A DNA stretch of 64,000 nucleotides from Microthyrium microscopicum (taxonomy: Eukaryota; Ascomycota; Dothideomycetes; Microthyriales; Microthyriaceae). Position numbers and translations under genes: made by a program. Positions 1 to 11,604 of this stretch are shown in pieces (position 1 is the stretch's first letter; every line of letters begins with the position of its first letter). The DNA lies in NCBI GenBank assembly GCA_010405405.1, contig MU004238.1:197530-261529 (forward strand). Reading direction: 5' to 3'. The notes under the pieces are model-generated. The model had not been told where the DNA came from, did no database searches, and was given only the letters and a program-made list of their open reading frames with translations.

Positions 1-654
1 ACGATCCATGTTGGAACTTGAAAACCAGAGATAAGTTTTCGGAAATGTTCTATGGTCATCAGTATTTCAATGATTTGTCCAGTTGGTAAGCTCAAAGAAA
101 TCTCTACTCAACCAGCAGGCCATTCAATATCAGCTTCTTAAATCCCATCATTCAACCGGAGTATGATATATAAAAAGGCCCCTGCTCCAGAATTCGAAGC
201 ATTTCCGTCGCTCTATTTGCTCTGCCGCTGATCAACACGGGCTGACGGGTAACTCAATCTCATGCCCTGCAGCACCGTGTCCAACCACAATATATCCAAA
301 AAAGACCACATTTACAAAAGTTTGCTTAATATTTCTATCACAGCTTAAAGGGCTGCGAAGTATCCACATTCCCAGACTGGAATCTATATCAACTGCGTAT
401 TATGATAACCACCAAACGCCACCTTCTGATACGTATCACGGCTATGAATCCCATGCAGTTTTCCCAGAATGGATACAGATATATGTACAATTAACACCTC
501 AGCATGCCCATGAACGAAGCATCGCCATGAACAAATTCTCCCTCACATTCGCTAGTCCATAGTAGCTCTACTCCTTTGCGCGCTGTTTACCACGCATAAC
601 CCGACGTCGTTGAGCCATCATATGTGTATATAGAACATAAGAACCTATCTGTCA
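1..654. other. Intergenic, 3' flank of PHS1
   Basis: I see no supportable gene here. The right part is the 3' flank of the minus-strand PHS1 gene. A TATA-like stretch (atataaaaagg, about 167-177, plus strand) sits near the left end, but the first ATG after it (262) opens only a 27-codon frame, so no transcript is claimed. Confidence 0.5.
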
Positions 655-1368
655 TTAGCCAGTTTCCCTGAGATCGTGCTCCTTCGTCGAAGTGAACATA
701 CCAGGAACATAAATCCCCATAATCGCCATAAGCGCATATCCCAACAACGGATTCTGCTTCGATGCCGCCGGAATACTTTTGAACACAAGCCAGACTTCAC
801 TACCAATGCCCAATGGATACAGCACAAAGAAGAGATTATACCTGTAAACACCATATCATCAGCCTAAATCCCTTACATCCTCCATCAGTAGTATGGATAT
901 CACTTACCGCAACCAAACCAACCCATCCGGCACACTCCCCGTCAAACTCAACACAAAATAACTATACCTCACCACCTCCGTAACACTCCACGCAAACAAC
1001 ATCGTACTATACGCAACCTCCCTCTCCACCGGAAAATTCTCCACAATGCCCCATATCAACACTACCCGACTCAACACCTGAAGACCCGTCGTGAACAGTG
1101 GCGCCCTCACGATCCCGAATAGAGAATGTCCGACTTCTAGTAAAGCAACTGTTTGGACCCAGCGCGCATATGTGCCTGTGATGTCGTATAATTGGTGCGG
1201 ATGGCCTTTGAGGAGGGATTCAGAGATCACGCGGTGTAGGAGGGCGATCCAGAGACCGGCGGAGATGAGGTTGTAGCTGATGAGATATTTGGTTTTGGGG
1301 GTGAGGGGGGCTGGTTCGCGGGTTGCGGTTGCGGCGAGTTTTTCGGAGGTTGTTTGGTGGGCTGACAT
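655..1368 (-). CDS. PHS1: Very-long-chain (3R)-3-hydroxyacyl-CoA dehydratase
   Basis: Dehydratase of the very-long-chain fatty acid elongation cycle in the ER membrane, removing water from 3-hydroxyacyl-CoA. Two exons, 1368-908 and 841-655, give 215 residues, normal for the family. The intron starts GTAAGTG and ends ACAG. The protein shows the PTPLA-family blocks YNLISAGLW, TVALLEVGHSLFGIVR, TTGLQVLSRVVLIWGI and AWSVTEVVRYSYF; the Tyr and Glu of the VTEVVRYSYF block lie where the family's catalytic residues are. Exon 2 supplies the last membrane helices (RYNLFFVLYPLGIGSE onward) and a charged cytosolic tail. The ATG at 1368 is preceded by a hydrophilic N-terminus, as in relatives. The splice is confirmed by exact continuity of the conserved RYN block across the junction. 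Confidence 0.95.
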
Positions 1369-2040
1369 ATTGAGGGGATGAGAGGTTATGAGGAAATGGG
1401 AGAATGGGAGAGAAAGGAAGGTGGTGATGTCAAGACAAGGAAGCTCGGCAAAGTCAATGGGATGATGGGGCTTTCTTTTTGGTGGAGAGCTTTGGAGCTC
1501 GACTAGCGCGCGCTTGATGGCGGATGTGCATTTTTATATGAAGAGAGTCGAGATTTTTCCTGGGACCTGAGAATGGTATCATTGCCTATATTGTTGAGGG
1601 TACTAGCAGATACAATGAAAATAGTTGATCAAGTATCTCAAAAACATATATCAATTTCTGACAGTTGGTGAGCCGAGCTATTTTGCAAAGCACATGCGAG
1701 TTGAAATCACAGCAATCAGTATAAATAGCAGTATTCACATTTGACGACTCCAATTAGATATATCTACGTCTAATAATGGAAGCTTTTCCATTTACCTTTA
1801 CATGATTACACATGTAGTGTACAAGTAAAAAGAGCAATCAATGCTCAACAGAATATGAGCCAGGACTCAGTCTTAATGCAAATGGGTATCAAGTAATGCA
1901 ATATGGGCTGAAAACAGAGGGAGGGATTGGAGTCCAGAATTTTGGTTCGGGTTGTGTTTATCGAGTTGTGAATGGCATCGAGTGTTTCGGGGATTTGGAG
2001 TGAAGTTGTTTATCGCATGCTTGACAAAGCAATGATAGTG
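1369..2040. other. Intergenic: PHS1 promoter and 3' end of the RING gene
   Basis: About 670 bases between the PHS1 start and the stop of the next minus-strand gene. The part next to PHS1 is CT-rich on the coding strand, typical of fungal promoters. I see no coding or RNA gene. Confidence 0.5.
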
Positions 2041-3502
2041 TTAGATGAAGAGTTGGATCATTTTGGTCTTAGTAAGAACTGATACACCACAGTCTTCGAC
2101 GACGCATTTGCTGAAAGGGCTGATTTTTGCCTGTATTCCATCCTTCTTGTTTCTCGTGACGGATCGATGGGTTGCGCATTCGCCGCAATAGACGTGGCCG
2201 CAAGATTTGATGACCCAGACTTGTTGTTTGAGCTCATCTTCGCTGGTGCAAAGTTCCTGGTCGCAGTTTGGACAAACATATGTCTCGTCCTCTCGTGGAT
2301 TTCTAGTGAATCCGCGCGGCGGCGGAGGAAGCTCTGGGTGATCTGGGACAGGTTCTGGCGGAGAGGATTGGTGGGATTCATGGAGACCCAGAGAAAATCC
2401 TTGCAAGGTATAGTCCTGGAATTCGTTAGTATCAAACTTTGAAGCCCATTACGGCCATCGCATTGAATGGCATCCATAGCAGTGTATTGAAGAACGCGGT
2501 CTATGGGAGCCATCGCATTCGATTAATCGTTTTTGGTTTCATCGAATGTCGTCAAGAATGGGGATGCTTACCAAGTCTCCAGGAGTAATGAAATTGCTCC
2601 GTCGTCCATCACTAAGAGACACGCCACTACGCCGGGGAAACAAAGAATTCCTGACTGAGACTTGCAGATGGTCAAGAAGGCCTTCGATCCCGCCATTGGG
2701 AAACCCAAATGATTGTGCTATCATGTTGTTAACATTAGGCATGTATTCGAATGGACCGGCAAGGTTTGCGGGATGAGGTGCTGAAGGGCGCGGAAGGGTT
2801 CTCTGCCCCACGAATTCTATGTCTGCAGCGGGAATCGAGCCGTGTTGTGCATTAGCCAGCGTGGATCGTAGGTTGGAACGAGGGGGGTTTGGCGCTTCTG
2901 CCAATCGTCTGCTAGAGATGAAGCGTATTTCCCCCTCTTGGTCAAGCTCGCCTTCGAAATCATCCAAGTCGATAATATCGTTGGGAAAGCGAGGCCCTCT
3001 AGCCGCAGTTCCAAGATTCCCGCTTGCTCTCGCATGTTGTATTTGTGCTGTTTCTTGAGCTGTTGGACCCCCTCGTCGTAGAGGCGGTAATTCTCGAGTC
3101 GATCGTTGCGGATTCCTAGACGACATCTCCGGAGAATCGCTGGTCAAGTCAACAACATCCACAGGATTCCCCGTTTGATGCAGTTCTCCATACGATGCAG
3201 GTGTTGCCCGCCGCCGCCTAACGGCTCTGGATCCTTCCATATCTGCTTCCCGACGTCGACTAGACCTGAACATGTTAGTGCGAGTTTATAGAAACGTAAT
3301 GGAAAACCCATGTGCTCTTGCGCGCGATGTCCTATTGCTTCATGATTGCCATAGAGTGTTATGGAGGCCATAACACGCTATGGTAACAACACAGGATGTT
3401 TTCCAAACCTTAAACTTACCCTTGCGGTGCTTCGTGAGAGGTTCGTCGTATGCGATAAGCTGGTGGAGAAGGCGAATCTTCGTCGTCGAGGCCGAAAGCC
3501 AT
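2041..3502 (-). CDS. RING-finger protein with SUMO-interacting motifs (STUbL-like)
   Basis: Three exons (3502-3420, 3265-2572, 2415-2041) give 383 residues. Exon 1 begins MAFGLDDED. Two hydrophobic-acidic SUMO-interacting motifs are visible, VDVVDLTSD near residue 63 and NDIIDLDD near 123. The C-terminus holds a RING: Cys307, Cys310, Cys331, His333, Cys336, Cys339, then Cys363 and Cys368 after a basic loop. SIMs plus a C-terminal RING is the architecture of SUMO-targeted ubiquitin ligases (Slx8/RNF4); many fungal relatives carry the label 'cell cycle control' or RING protein. The ligase role is inferred. The last intron is long (151 bases) with a good TACTAAC branch site; a small extra exon inside it cannot be excluded. 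The first intron (154 bases) starts GTAAGT. Confidence 0.8.
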
Positions 3503-4398
3503 ATGCCGCGTCCGTCTTGGGGCCATTTTCTTAATCTTTTGTGTGTGCGATGTGAATGGAAAGTTATGGAAACGATGGAAGGATGTCGTAAGAGTACCAA
3601 ACAGCTGTTCGCAAAGTAGGTTGTAGAGTTGGCTTATTGGCGAAGTGTAGAGACGATGGAAGAGTTAGGAAGGTACTTTCAGCGGGTGTATAGGCTTGAA
3701 TGGCAGTGGTGATGGCGAAGTCAAGAAGGTGAAATTCGTAGTAACTTGTCCGGAGTTACTGGAGGGAGGATCCAGACTCGGTAATCTCTTTGCGGCCCAA
3801 GGTGTCGTTAGGCAGTAGTTGTGGAGCCTTGAAGGCCGGGAACTGTTTGAGAATGCTGGCTTATGGAGTTCATGAGGCGAAGAAGGCGGCGAGGAGGAGG
3901 AGTGGTTGAGTGTTGGCGAGATGGAGACGTGAAGTTGTCTTTGAGTTGCTGAGGTGGCGAGTCGCTCTACTTGGTTCCCCCACCTGGCGGTGTCCCTGAA
4001 AAGTGAAGTAGCACCCAGCGAGGGAGGAATAGAGCTTCAGAATTTAAAGAGTATTTTTAAGAGTAAGAGAGGCGAGATCAAGGCTGTCCAAAAACAGCGC
4101 CGTGTTGGATCTGTGGTGCTGTATAGGTACTTTGTCATGCTTTCACAGCGATATGGCTGATCACGGGCTCAAATGCAGCTGAGTCGATGATACACCTGAG
4201 ATATTGTCACCATGTTGCCTTCATTCTCCATTTGTGCTCATACGGTTTATTCACTATGTCTACAATGATCAGGCCGAAACGTCCCAGGCCGAATATTGGT
4301 ATCGTTCTATTCAATACAGCTCCTATTCAACTTTTCCTCAGCGGCATCGAACGCCATGAATCATTGTTCCTTTCACGTGCTGGTAATTCCACCCTTAC
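3503..4398. other. Intergenic: RING gene promoter and PRP19 3' flank
   Basis: About 900 bases. The stretch 3840-3960 is strongly purine-rich on the plus strand, that is CT-rich on the strand of the RING gene, as in many fungal promoters and 5' leaders. Nothing coding is convincing. Confidence 0.5.
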
Positions 4399-5953
4399 TT
4401 ATTCTGGTTTTTGAAGCTGGACAACACCATCTCCATCAACAAGGAGATATTGACCTTGTGGATCCCAGGAAACCTGTCGTGCATTCAGCGCCTTTTTCAT
4501 AACCTCTGACCACTTCTTGGACGATTTTTGATACGTCTCAATTGCCACCGACCCACCACCAACGATGGCCAGGTACTGTGCTGAATGGTCCCAGGACAAA
4601 CTGCTGATGATGGAACCAAACTCGATGACCTTGGCGATAGCCTGTTCAGTTCCGGTTTTGCGGAGATCCCAGATAGTGGCGTTGGTGCTTCCAGTAGACG
4701 CAGAAGCCAGCCAGAATCCATTCTCAGCGAAACTAAGAGCCTGAACTGGGCCTTCTGTAGTAAGAGAGGTCACGATCGAGCCAGTCTTGATGTCAAACAC
4801 TTGAATGTCCCCGTTTTTGGCTCCAGCTGCAAGGAGAGCACCGTCGGGATGAAATTGACAGCATGTCAACTCCGAGTCCGTGAATACGCGAGCAAGAGGT
4901 TTTAGGGTTGAAGATGTTAGATCGTACAGAACGTAGCTCTTATCCAGGCCCACTGACGCCAGTATAGTCCCTGTGGGGTGCAAGGCAATTCCAGTTGCTG
5001 GGCCAGCGTGTATGGTTTGTGTAGCAATCCAGTCACCGCTCTCGAATATCTTAATGTGACCGTTGGCGAGCGAAAAGATTGCCTTTGATTCCCAGAATAA
5101 TCCGTCTGTAACGCGGCTCCCACAGTCCATTAAATGTGCCGCGCTTGAATCATCCGTGCTGTAGATATAAGCTAGACCAGATTCGCTACCGTAGAGGACG
5201 AGAGGGGATTCGGAATCGGCAGAAGTTTCGGCGAGGGCAGCGCATGTATCGAGCGGCTTGTCAGGCTTGAAACCAGCTGACGCTGTAGGCTCGAACTGTT
5301 GAATGTCGTCGACCGAGGACCAACCTTTGGGAACAGGTCGCTTGCGACGGGACTTTCCAAGTCTACAAATGTTAGTCTTGTACGGAACACGGGTTGGAGA
5401 GACATGCTGTTTTGCTGCTTCTTCGACGCGCTCAATGACCTCGTCTGAAAGGCCGGCGCCATCGACTTCCATGAGATCACCAGCATTTACCGCGCCGCCA
5501 ACCTGCACCTTTGCCAACGCAGCTCTAGCGTCATCCCGCTCTTGAGTGACCCGCGCAAGCAATCGAATTGCGCCTTCATAATCGTATAGAGCAGTGCTAA
5601 GTTCTTGCCGAGTTTGAGCAAGTTGTTTCTTGAGCTGATATGACTCTACTGCCAAGGCATCCCATTCATTTTGGAAGGTGGATAGAAGCGCGGGGATTGA
5701 GGTTTGAGTTGGAGGACGTGGGTTAACGATTCGGCTGGATTTTAAATCGATGAGGTCTTCGACAGTCAATTCCTCGCCAGTGACTGGGTCTGTCCCATTG
5801 TCGGTGATATATGCCTCGATAAGACGCTTCTCGAAGATGTTTCCGTTTTTGCGCGACGCGACTGGCACCTGTGGTGGCTCTCCTGAGACTGCGAGAGAGT
5901 TAGCATCGACTTCCACATCACGGCAGGAGATATAACTGACTTGCGCAAAGCAT
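4399..5953 (-). CDS. PRP19: Pre-mRNA-processing factor 19 (U-box E3 ligase, spliceosome)
   Basis: Core subunit of the NineTeen complex, which activates the spliceosome; its U-box gives ubiquitin ligase activity. Two exons: a 13-base first exon (5953-5941, encoding MLCA plus one base) and 5888-4399, giving 500 residues. The join yields MLCAISGEPPQVPV, the conserved start of the U-box, which continues through NIFEKRLIEAYITDNGTDPV and GEELTVEDLIDLK. A coiled-coil follows (residues about 75-140), then a basic linker with SRRKRPVPKGW, then a C-terminal WD40 propeller (about 200-500). The 52-base intron has a GTCAGT donor, slightly off consensus. The ISGEPP junction strongly supports this micro-exon start. 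Confidence 0.95.
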
Positions 5954-6593
5954 TTTGCAGGAAAGAAGAGGGAGTTAATTGTGGTGTAGGGTGGGTTATG
6001 GGGATGGTCGCAAATATAACTGGAAGAGCTTTGCTTTGATGGAGACTCAAAAAGTTTCGAAGGCAGGCACGCTTGGTCCGAGCTTCACGTGCCAACCAAC
6101 CTCAAATTTGATCTTTAACTTCATCCAATCTGCCTCACTCCACTGCCAAACTCTATGTCGGTTTTTCCTGCAATAAGTCTCGTCAATGCTTTCATTGAAC
6201 CCTGCGCATGATACAGCCTGAGTCAAGAATGATTAGAGGATGAAGAAATGCGGACGGACAGGCGATATATGTGCGCTCCCGTCGAGACTCGAGTGCCGTC
6301 CGCTACCAAAGGAAACATCATAGTCGACCATTCTTCTGTCAGGCAGGTATTGGCAGCAAGGCGACATATTGCATGCTGTACTGTTTTAACAGGTAGACGG
6401 AAGACTTGGCAGCTATCTGAAGTAGCCATCGCCCTTGCTAGGAGCATACAGTTCATTGTGTCTCCTGTCTCAATCATTCATTGCCTGCAATAATGACAGG
6501 ATAAACAAGAGTATACTAATGGCGAAGAAGAAGAAAATTGGACATCTGGTCATACGATAACATAACTTTCGATGGCAAATTGCTAATGGCTAT
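5954..6593. other. Intergenic: PRP19 promoter and HET gene 3' flank
   Basis: About 640 bases with no convincing gene. The PRP19 leader and promoter lie at the left side; the HET gene stop is at the right edge. Confidence 0.5.
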
Positions 6594-8705
6594 TTAGACA
6601 ATTCTAATATCTTCAACTGTAACACTAGTCTTCCAAGAACTAATGCCCAACATATTACGCGTTAAGAACGGCTCTGCAGCCATAACGCCATGCAAATAAC
6701 AATCTCCAACAAATCGGAATTCCATCCCACCAATGTTGCTCTCACCTTCAGCCTCTTCTGAATTCGTGTGTCTCAAAACATAAGGATGGAATCCTCCAAC
6801 AGTAGCAACAATCACGTCCCCAGCCTTCACTCCTCTAGCCTTCTCTTTCCGTTCCGTAAGAGAATCCAGGACGGAGGCAGCCTGTGGGTCTTGCTGCCTC
6901 AGGAACTGCTGAAAGCTAGCCATCATCATGCCGCCAAGTCCATCTGTAGGCAGTCCATCCATTGCCCCAATCATTCTCTCGTCCGCCTCGCCTGCCTCTC
7001 CTTCAGCTCGTGGCACTTCTTCAAACGCGGTCATGCCCGATCTACCGCTCTCTGTGGTGAAGAATCTACGGCCGATTGAATTTTTACGGAGAAGAATTTC
7101 GAAGGCTTCGGACTTTCCAGTCTGTGGGCCTAGTAGTTGGCATTGCGGATCGGCTTTGATTCGTTCGACCAGAGCAGGATCAATTGTGATATCTTCGGCT
7201 TTGCAGTTCATCAGTTCGAGGATGCGCTCTTCGGCGAGGATACTTTGAAAGGAGAGCCACATGTCTTTGTGGGGAGGCTTTTGCTGTCTCAGTGCTTGTG
7301 TTTCTCCGCCCGTGTTCATGACGATGGTTCGCCAGAACTTGTCAACTTTCTCTGCGAGTGGTTGGTTTGGGATGTTTGGAAGCCTTTGCCATTCTTGGAG
7401 GAGTAGTTTCCGGCAATTCTCCTGTGTAAACATTGGAGATACTGTTTTGACTTGATCCAATTTGTGGGCTTGGAGATGGAGAACATTTTCGATAACTTTG
7501 AGAGATTTCTGAGGTTGGACGGAGTCTGACCATGTGCGAAGGGATGGTTTAGCCTCATTGTTCATCTTAATGGTATGCAATGGTAAAGGAGCTGTCCAGT
7601 CTGGCACCCAGGATGGAAGACCTTCCATTTTGCGACCGTTCGGCGGCCGTTCAGCCCACCACAGAATGAGATCTTGTCGTTCTTCAATGATGAACTTTGC
7701 AGCCTCTGTAAAGACCTCTTGTGGCGTTTTGCTATAGTCCACCACCGGCTTGGGGACTTTTCTGCCCGTCTCCTGGGCACGCTTTGAAGGACGTGTTATT
7801 GGTAGCATGGCGAAGACGTACTCTCTGGGATCCGCGGACTTTGCCTCCTTCGCAGTCTGGATCATTGGCAGAAGCTCCAGACCATTATCTTCACGATATC
7901 GGCGGACTGCAATGTCTATTCCACTCACACGCTGAAAGGCTTCTTGTAGTGACTCTGATGGTATTTCTCCAAGCATTTGCGGCATAGCTACTACGAGAGC
8001 ACGAAAGGCTACTTTGAAGTCTATCCATGGAATTGACGACGAACGCGAGGTAATGAGGACGTCTTGGGATAACACGAGATCAGAAATGGTCTGTACCGAC
8101 TCAAAGTACGGGGACTCAAAAATCGCCAGCACAGAGCTCCACAGCTCTTTGTCGTTGAAGTGTAGTTTGGTCGCATCTTGGGCTCGGAAGTATGAAATGA
8201 TACTGCTCATATGGACTGCTGTAGCCTGTGCAAAGTTTGCAGGAAAGTCGCAGCGAACAGCGGCTTGATGCCACCATTGTGCTAGCGTTTTGACGATCTT
8301 GAATGCCTCTGAGGTTCTGTCGTTTCCAGATCCTAGGTAGGCAACAGTTTGCTGTGCGTTTTGTAGAGTTGCTCTAGCTAAATTGGCTTGCTCATTCTGC
8401 TCCTGGATAGTTCGCCCGAGGAGAACATCAGCCCAGAGTAGTAGGGATTCATCTGGTTTTCGGAGTGCTTGAAGCGCTTGTACTAATGGTCCTGATATTT
8501 CAGTTTCTTCATCATTCAGAAATATTTTCAGTGATTCGAATGTTTTCGAGCGATCGTATGAGATGCATTCGTAAGATAAATCTGTAGTGTGAAGATTGCT
8601 GAGGGAAACCTTGATGGGATCTGATGGTGAAGAACTTGGGTGTAGAACAGCAAGGCTCAGGTTGTAGTGAGAAAATAGAGAAGCAAATGGATTTTGAGAT
8701 TGCAT
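6594..8705 (-). CDS. HET-domain (heterokaryon incompatibility) protein
   Basis: Single exon, 703 residues, stop at 6594. HET proteins are fungal NLR-like or stand-alone regulators of non-self recognition and cell death. The HET fold is recognisable: YECISYDRSK at residues 45-54, VQALQALRKPD at 75-85, LLLWADVLLGRTIQEQNEQ at 88-106 (relatives usually have W-x-D-x-L-C-I-N-Q) and TVAYLGSGND at 120-129 (usually V-x-x-W-L-G). The central part is alpha-helical with no repeat domain visible, and the C-terminus has FRFVGDCYLHGVM, the typical end piece of this large HET family. The Cys of the LCINQ motif is replaced by Leu-Gly, so the family signature is divergent. Whether it still triggers incompatibility is unknown. 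Confidence 0.85.
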   Translation of the reverse strand: MQSQNPFASLFSHYNLSLAVLHPSSSPSDPIKVSLSNLHTTDLSYECISYDRSKTFESLKIFLNDEETEISGPLVQALQALRKPDESLLLWADVLLGRTIQEQNEQANLARATLQNAQQTVAYLGSGNDRTSEAFKIVKTLAQWWHQAAVRCDFPANFAQATAVHMSSIISYFRAQDATKLHFNDKELWSSVLAIFESPYFESVQTISDLVLSQDVLITSRSSSIPWIDFKVAFRALVVAMPQMLGEIPSESLQEAFQRVSGIDIAVRRYREDNGLELLPMIQTAKEAKSADPREYVFAMLPITRPSKRAQETGRKVPKPVVDYSKTPQEVFTEAAKFIIEERQDLILWWAERPPNGRKMEGLPSWVPDWTAPLPLHTIKMNNEAKPSLRTWSDSVQPQKSLKVIENVLHLQAHKLDQVKTVSPMFTQENCRKLLLQEWQRLPNIPNQPLAEKVDKFWRTIVMNTGGETQALRQQKPPHKDMWLSFQSILAEERILELMNCKAEDITIDPALVERIKADPQCQLLGPQTGKSEAFEILLRKNSIGRRFFTTESGRSGMTAFEEVPRAEGEAGEADERMIGAMDGLPTDGLGGMMMASFQQFLRQQDPQAASVLDSLTERKEKARGVKAGDVIVATVGGFHPYVLRHTNSEEAEGESNIGGMEFRFVGDCYLHGVMAAEPFLTRNMLGISSWKTSVTVEDIRIV

Positions 8706-9877
8706 CTTGATTGAACTTGAGAAGTGGTAAACAGTTCAGGCGGACTGGCGGAAAATCTGAAGGGGCAAATGGCTCTTCTATCCTTTGCTTTGAGACCAGT
8801 ATGAGGCTAACTCTAATTTGTGGAGAGGGCCGATCTTGAAGCACAAGTTCGCGTCTCAACAACTATTTCATAAAGGAAGGTAGGAAGCAGGCTGCTGGTG
8901 TTTTGAAGGTAAAATGAAGAATAAATCCTTCTCTGCACTACTGATTCATTCCGAGACTCCAGGCTCCATCGCGACGAGACTTGAAAGGAACAGAGGATCG
9001 CCAGGCCCCAGAGGCCAGAGCACCCTGCCAAAATGGCGTTCGTATCTTGAAGTTTGAATCGTAATATTATTGGCTCACGAATAGGGGCAAACACTAACGA
9101 AAAATGTCAGTGTCTATAAATAGACATTTACTGTAATCCTCTTTCGTGAGAGAGCTTCGAGCAAGTCTTTCAGAGAAATGATATTGTCGAAGGTGAGGAA
9201 TCAAGGTGAAGTAATCCAAGTCTCGATGATATCTGAGCAAGAAAGTCTTGTACAGGCCCACCTTCTTCGAGTCATTCGCTCATTATTTAGACAAGTCCAG
9301 GTGTTCTTCTTGCGTCCAATGCTCCTTGGCTTTCGATGTTTTTGTCATTTAATCTTCAGTACTTAAACCTATACCCATGAGGCTCTGTTGACTTTCAAGC
9401 ATAAAATACTGTGAGCACCACGGGCGGTCCGGATGGCTGCGAAGTCGCTATATCAAAATCACGTAGTCCTTAGCATCCTTGGTATGTTATTATAGCTAAC
9501 ACTTTTTCGAGGGATAGGAAAGCAGACATCGCAAGACTTGTTGGAAGTCAACCTTCAGTATGCAACCCTTTAAATAGTTGCGTAGGAACCCAAAAGCACA
9601 GTCGACACAAGTATTCTCATATTCTATGTGAATAACATGCATTCTGTATGCTCCAATAGTTTGAAAATGCATCATCGAAACCGCTACCGGAGTCGCTCGA
9701 AAGATGCATTAATGCCATGCACTGATGCAAGGCTGAAGAACAACCACAAGGCTGAAAACCCCCCTGTCTTTGATCCGTGCAACTGCCCCAACAAATCGTC
9801 ATCGCGAACACCAACACAAGCAACACCACACCACAACCAAACTCTCCATAAGCACACAGCTAATGTAAACCATCAGC
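8706..9877. other. Intergenic between divergent HET and bestrophin-like genes
   Basis: About 1.17 kb serving as the upstream region of both divergent genes. Short frames exist but show no family resemblance or splice support. From about 9750 to 9877 the plus strand becomes CA/CT-rich, as expected for the leader of the bestrophin-like gene. Confidence 0.5.
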
Positions 9878-11096
9878 ATGCCTCCTCGCCCCCGCTTCGC
9901 TCCCGACTCCTTTCCTCCTCCCCGCCAGTATACTTTCCCCGGCTACCACACCAACACCCGCCACAAACCCCGTCGATGGCCCCTCGTTCTTCGCGTAACA
10001 AAGGGCTCCGTACACTCCTCCATTCTCCTGCCCGTCATATTCCACTCCCTCTTCACATCCCTCGTCGTCTACGCCGACTTATACTGGCGTAATGTCGGAC
10101 TCGCTGGCAGTGTTGTCCCATCTCTCAGCATAGTTGTTGGGTTGATGCTCGTCTTCAGGAATGGCACATCCTATGATAGATTCTGGGCGGGAAGAAATCA
10201 CCTTGCAGCTATAGTGGCTGGTGTGAGGAACCTGAGCAGGACGTTTCTTGTGTCTTCTCGTGGGCTTAAGAGTAATGAGGCTAGTGAGGATGAATTGAGA
10301 GATACGGAGACGATGGTGCGGTTGTTGGTCGCGATGCTTTACAGCGTCAAACACCACTTAAGAGCTGAATTTGCGCCAGCTATGGTTACGCCTACTACGC
10401 CAGGCGCGCCATATTCGAACGTTCATTCGCGTGCGCATAGTCCTAATGGGGCGGAGGCAGGGGACTACATGTCTGCATCGACACCACTGCTCCGCGCTCG
10501 ACCTGGCTCTAAAAGTCTGGGGAGCAGCACGTTGGTAGCGACGCCGAATCCGATATACATGAATCTTCTGCGGCACACCATGATCCCATCACTCGAGGCT
10601 CGAGGTGTCGCGCTGCCGGTGCAGTTGGCGCTGAGCGTGGAAGCCTATATCCGCCGTGGTTTGCAAAGAGATTGGTGGATTGCACCACAGGCTGCAATGC
10701 TCGAAAGCACACTTAATCAACTTTTACAAGATTTTGCGAAGATGGACACGATTCGGAGCAGTAAGTTTGCCCCCATCCTTGCTGTCCCTCTGTGCTAACG
10801 GCATTCATGTAGCGCCGATTCCAATAGCCCATCTGATTCACACGCGCCAAGTGCTCTCACTATATCTAATGGCGTTACCATTTGCATTGGTCGACGAGAT
10901 GGCTTGGTGGGCAGTGGCAGTGATTGCGCTAGTTGCCTTTACGCTGTACGGAATTGAGGGGATTGGACGGCAGTTGGAGGACCCCTTTGGATACGACAAG
11001 AATGATATAAAGATGGATGCTATTATTTTGGATGCGCAGCTGGAAGTTGAGGCACTGTTGGAAGAATGGAGAGATGGGGGCGGAGCCTTTAATTGA
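9878..11096 (+). CDS. Bestrophin/UPF0187-family membrane channel
   Basis: Two exons, 9878-10760 and 10813-11096, give 388 residues; the 52-base intron is GTAAGT...TGTAG. The protein matches the bestrophin-like (RFP-TM, UPF0187/YneE) family of chloride or anion channels: an N-terminal basic segment (TRHKPRRWPLVLRVTKGSV), a first helix (ILLPVIFHSLFTSLVVYADL), a second helix (SLSIVVGLMLVFRN) followed by GTSYDRFWAGRNHLAAIV, and after the intron the C-terminal block LIHTRQVLSLYLMALPFALVDEM and a final helix ending in GIEGIGRQLEDPFGYDKNDI, the family's near-invariant IGxQLEDPFG piece. Residues about 165-220 form a Ser/Thr-rich loop typical of the fungal subgroup. Plasma or organelle membrane; the transported ion is not shown by the sequence. 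Confidence 0.9.
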
Positions 11097-11604
11097 TCGA
11101 TATGGGGTTTGTATTGGCGTTGTACGGTATACCCTTAGAATTTAGCATAAAGCATTGACGATTGTATTGAGTTTTAGTTTTACTTCTTGGAGCTGATATG
11201 CTTCGACGTATCTTTTGTAAGATCTTTCTGGACTGGGCGAATAAGAGTAAAAAAGATATCACTCAAACAGAAGAAAAGAACTGCTGTCAGATACAAACTG
11301 TACGTTCTTCACTCAACGACAGGAGAAATCACATCACATCAAATCCACAGCTCTCAAAAAAAGGTAAAATCTTCTCATTTCCTTCAAAACCACACCATTT
11401 TTTTTAAATGCATCATCAATCCCACCAACAAGGCAGTCAAAAATGAGCGTTATAAAGTAAACCGAAAGTTAAAAACAAAAACAAGCTGCTATCATGAATG
11501 GCAAAAAACAAAAATAAACACTAGACAAACTTTCTACCACAAAACACCGATTTTCCACCAAGAACATTCGCCAATATTCGGCCGTTATGCATAGGCTAGG
11601 CTAT
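11097..11604. other. Convergent 3' region, A-rich
   Basis: About 500 bases between two convergent stop codons. The right half of the plus strand is very A-rich with several A runs, consistent with untranslated 3' sequence. I see no gene. Confidence 0.5.

Noticed and set aside
262-345. A 27-codon frame after a TATA-like sequence at the left edge
   Set aside because: Too short and without any motif to call a gene.
5365-5420. Possible second intron in PRP19 near KTNICRLGK (gactaacatttgtag present)
   Set aside because: No donor upstream gives an intron that keeps frame except a 21-base one; the read-through is open, so I treat it as coding.
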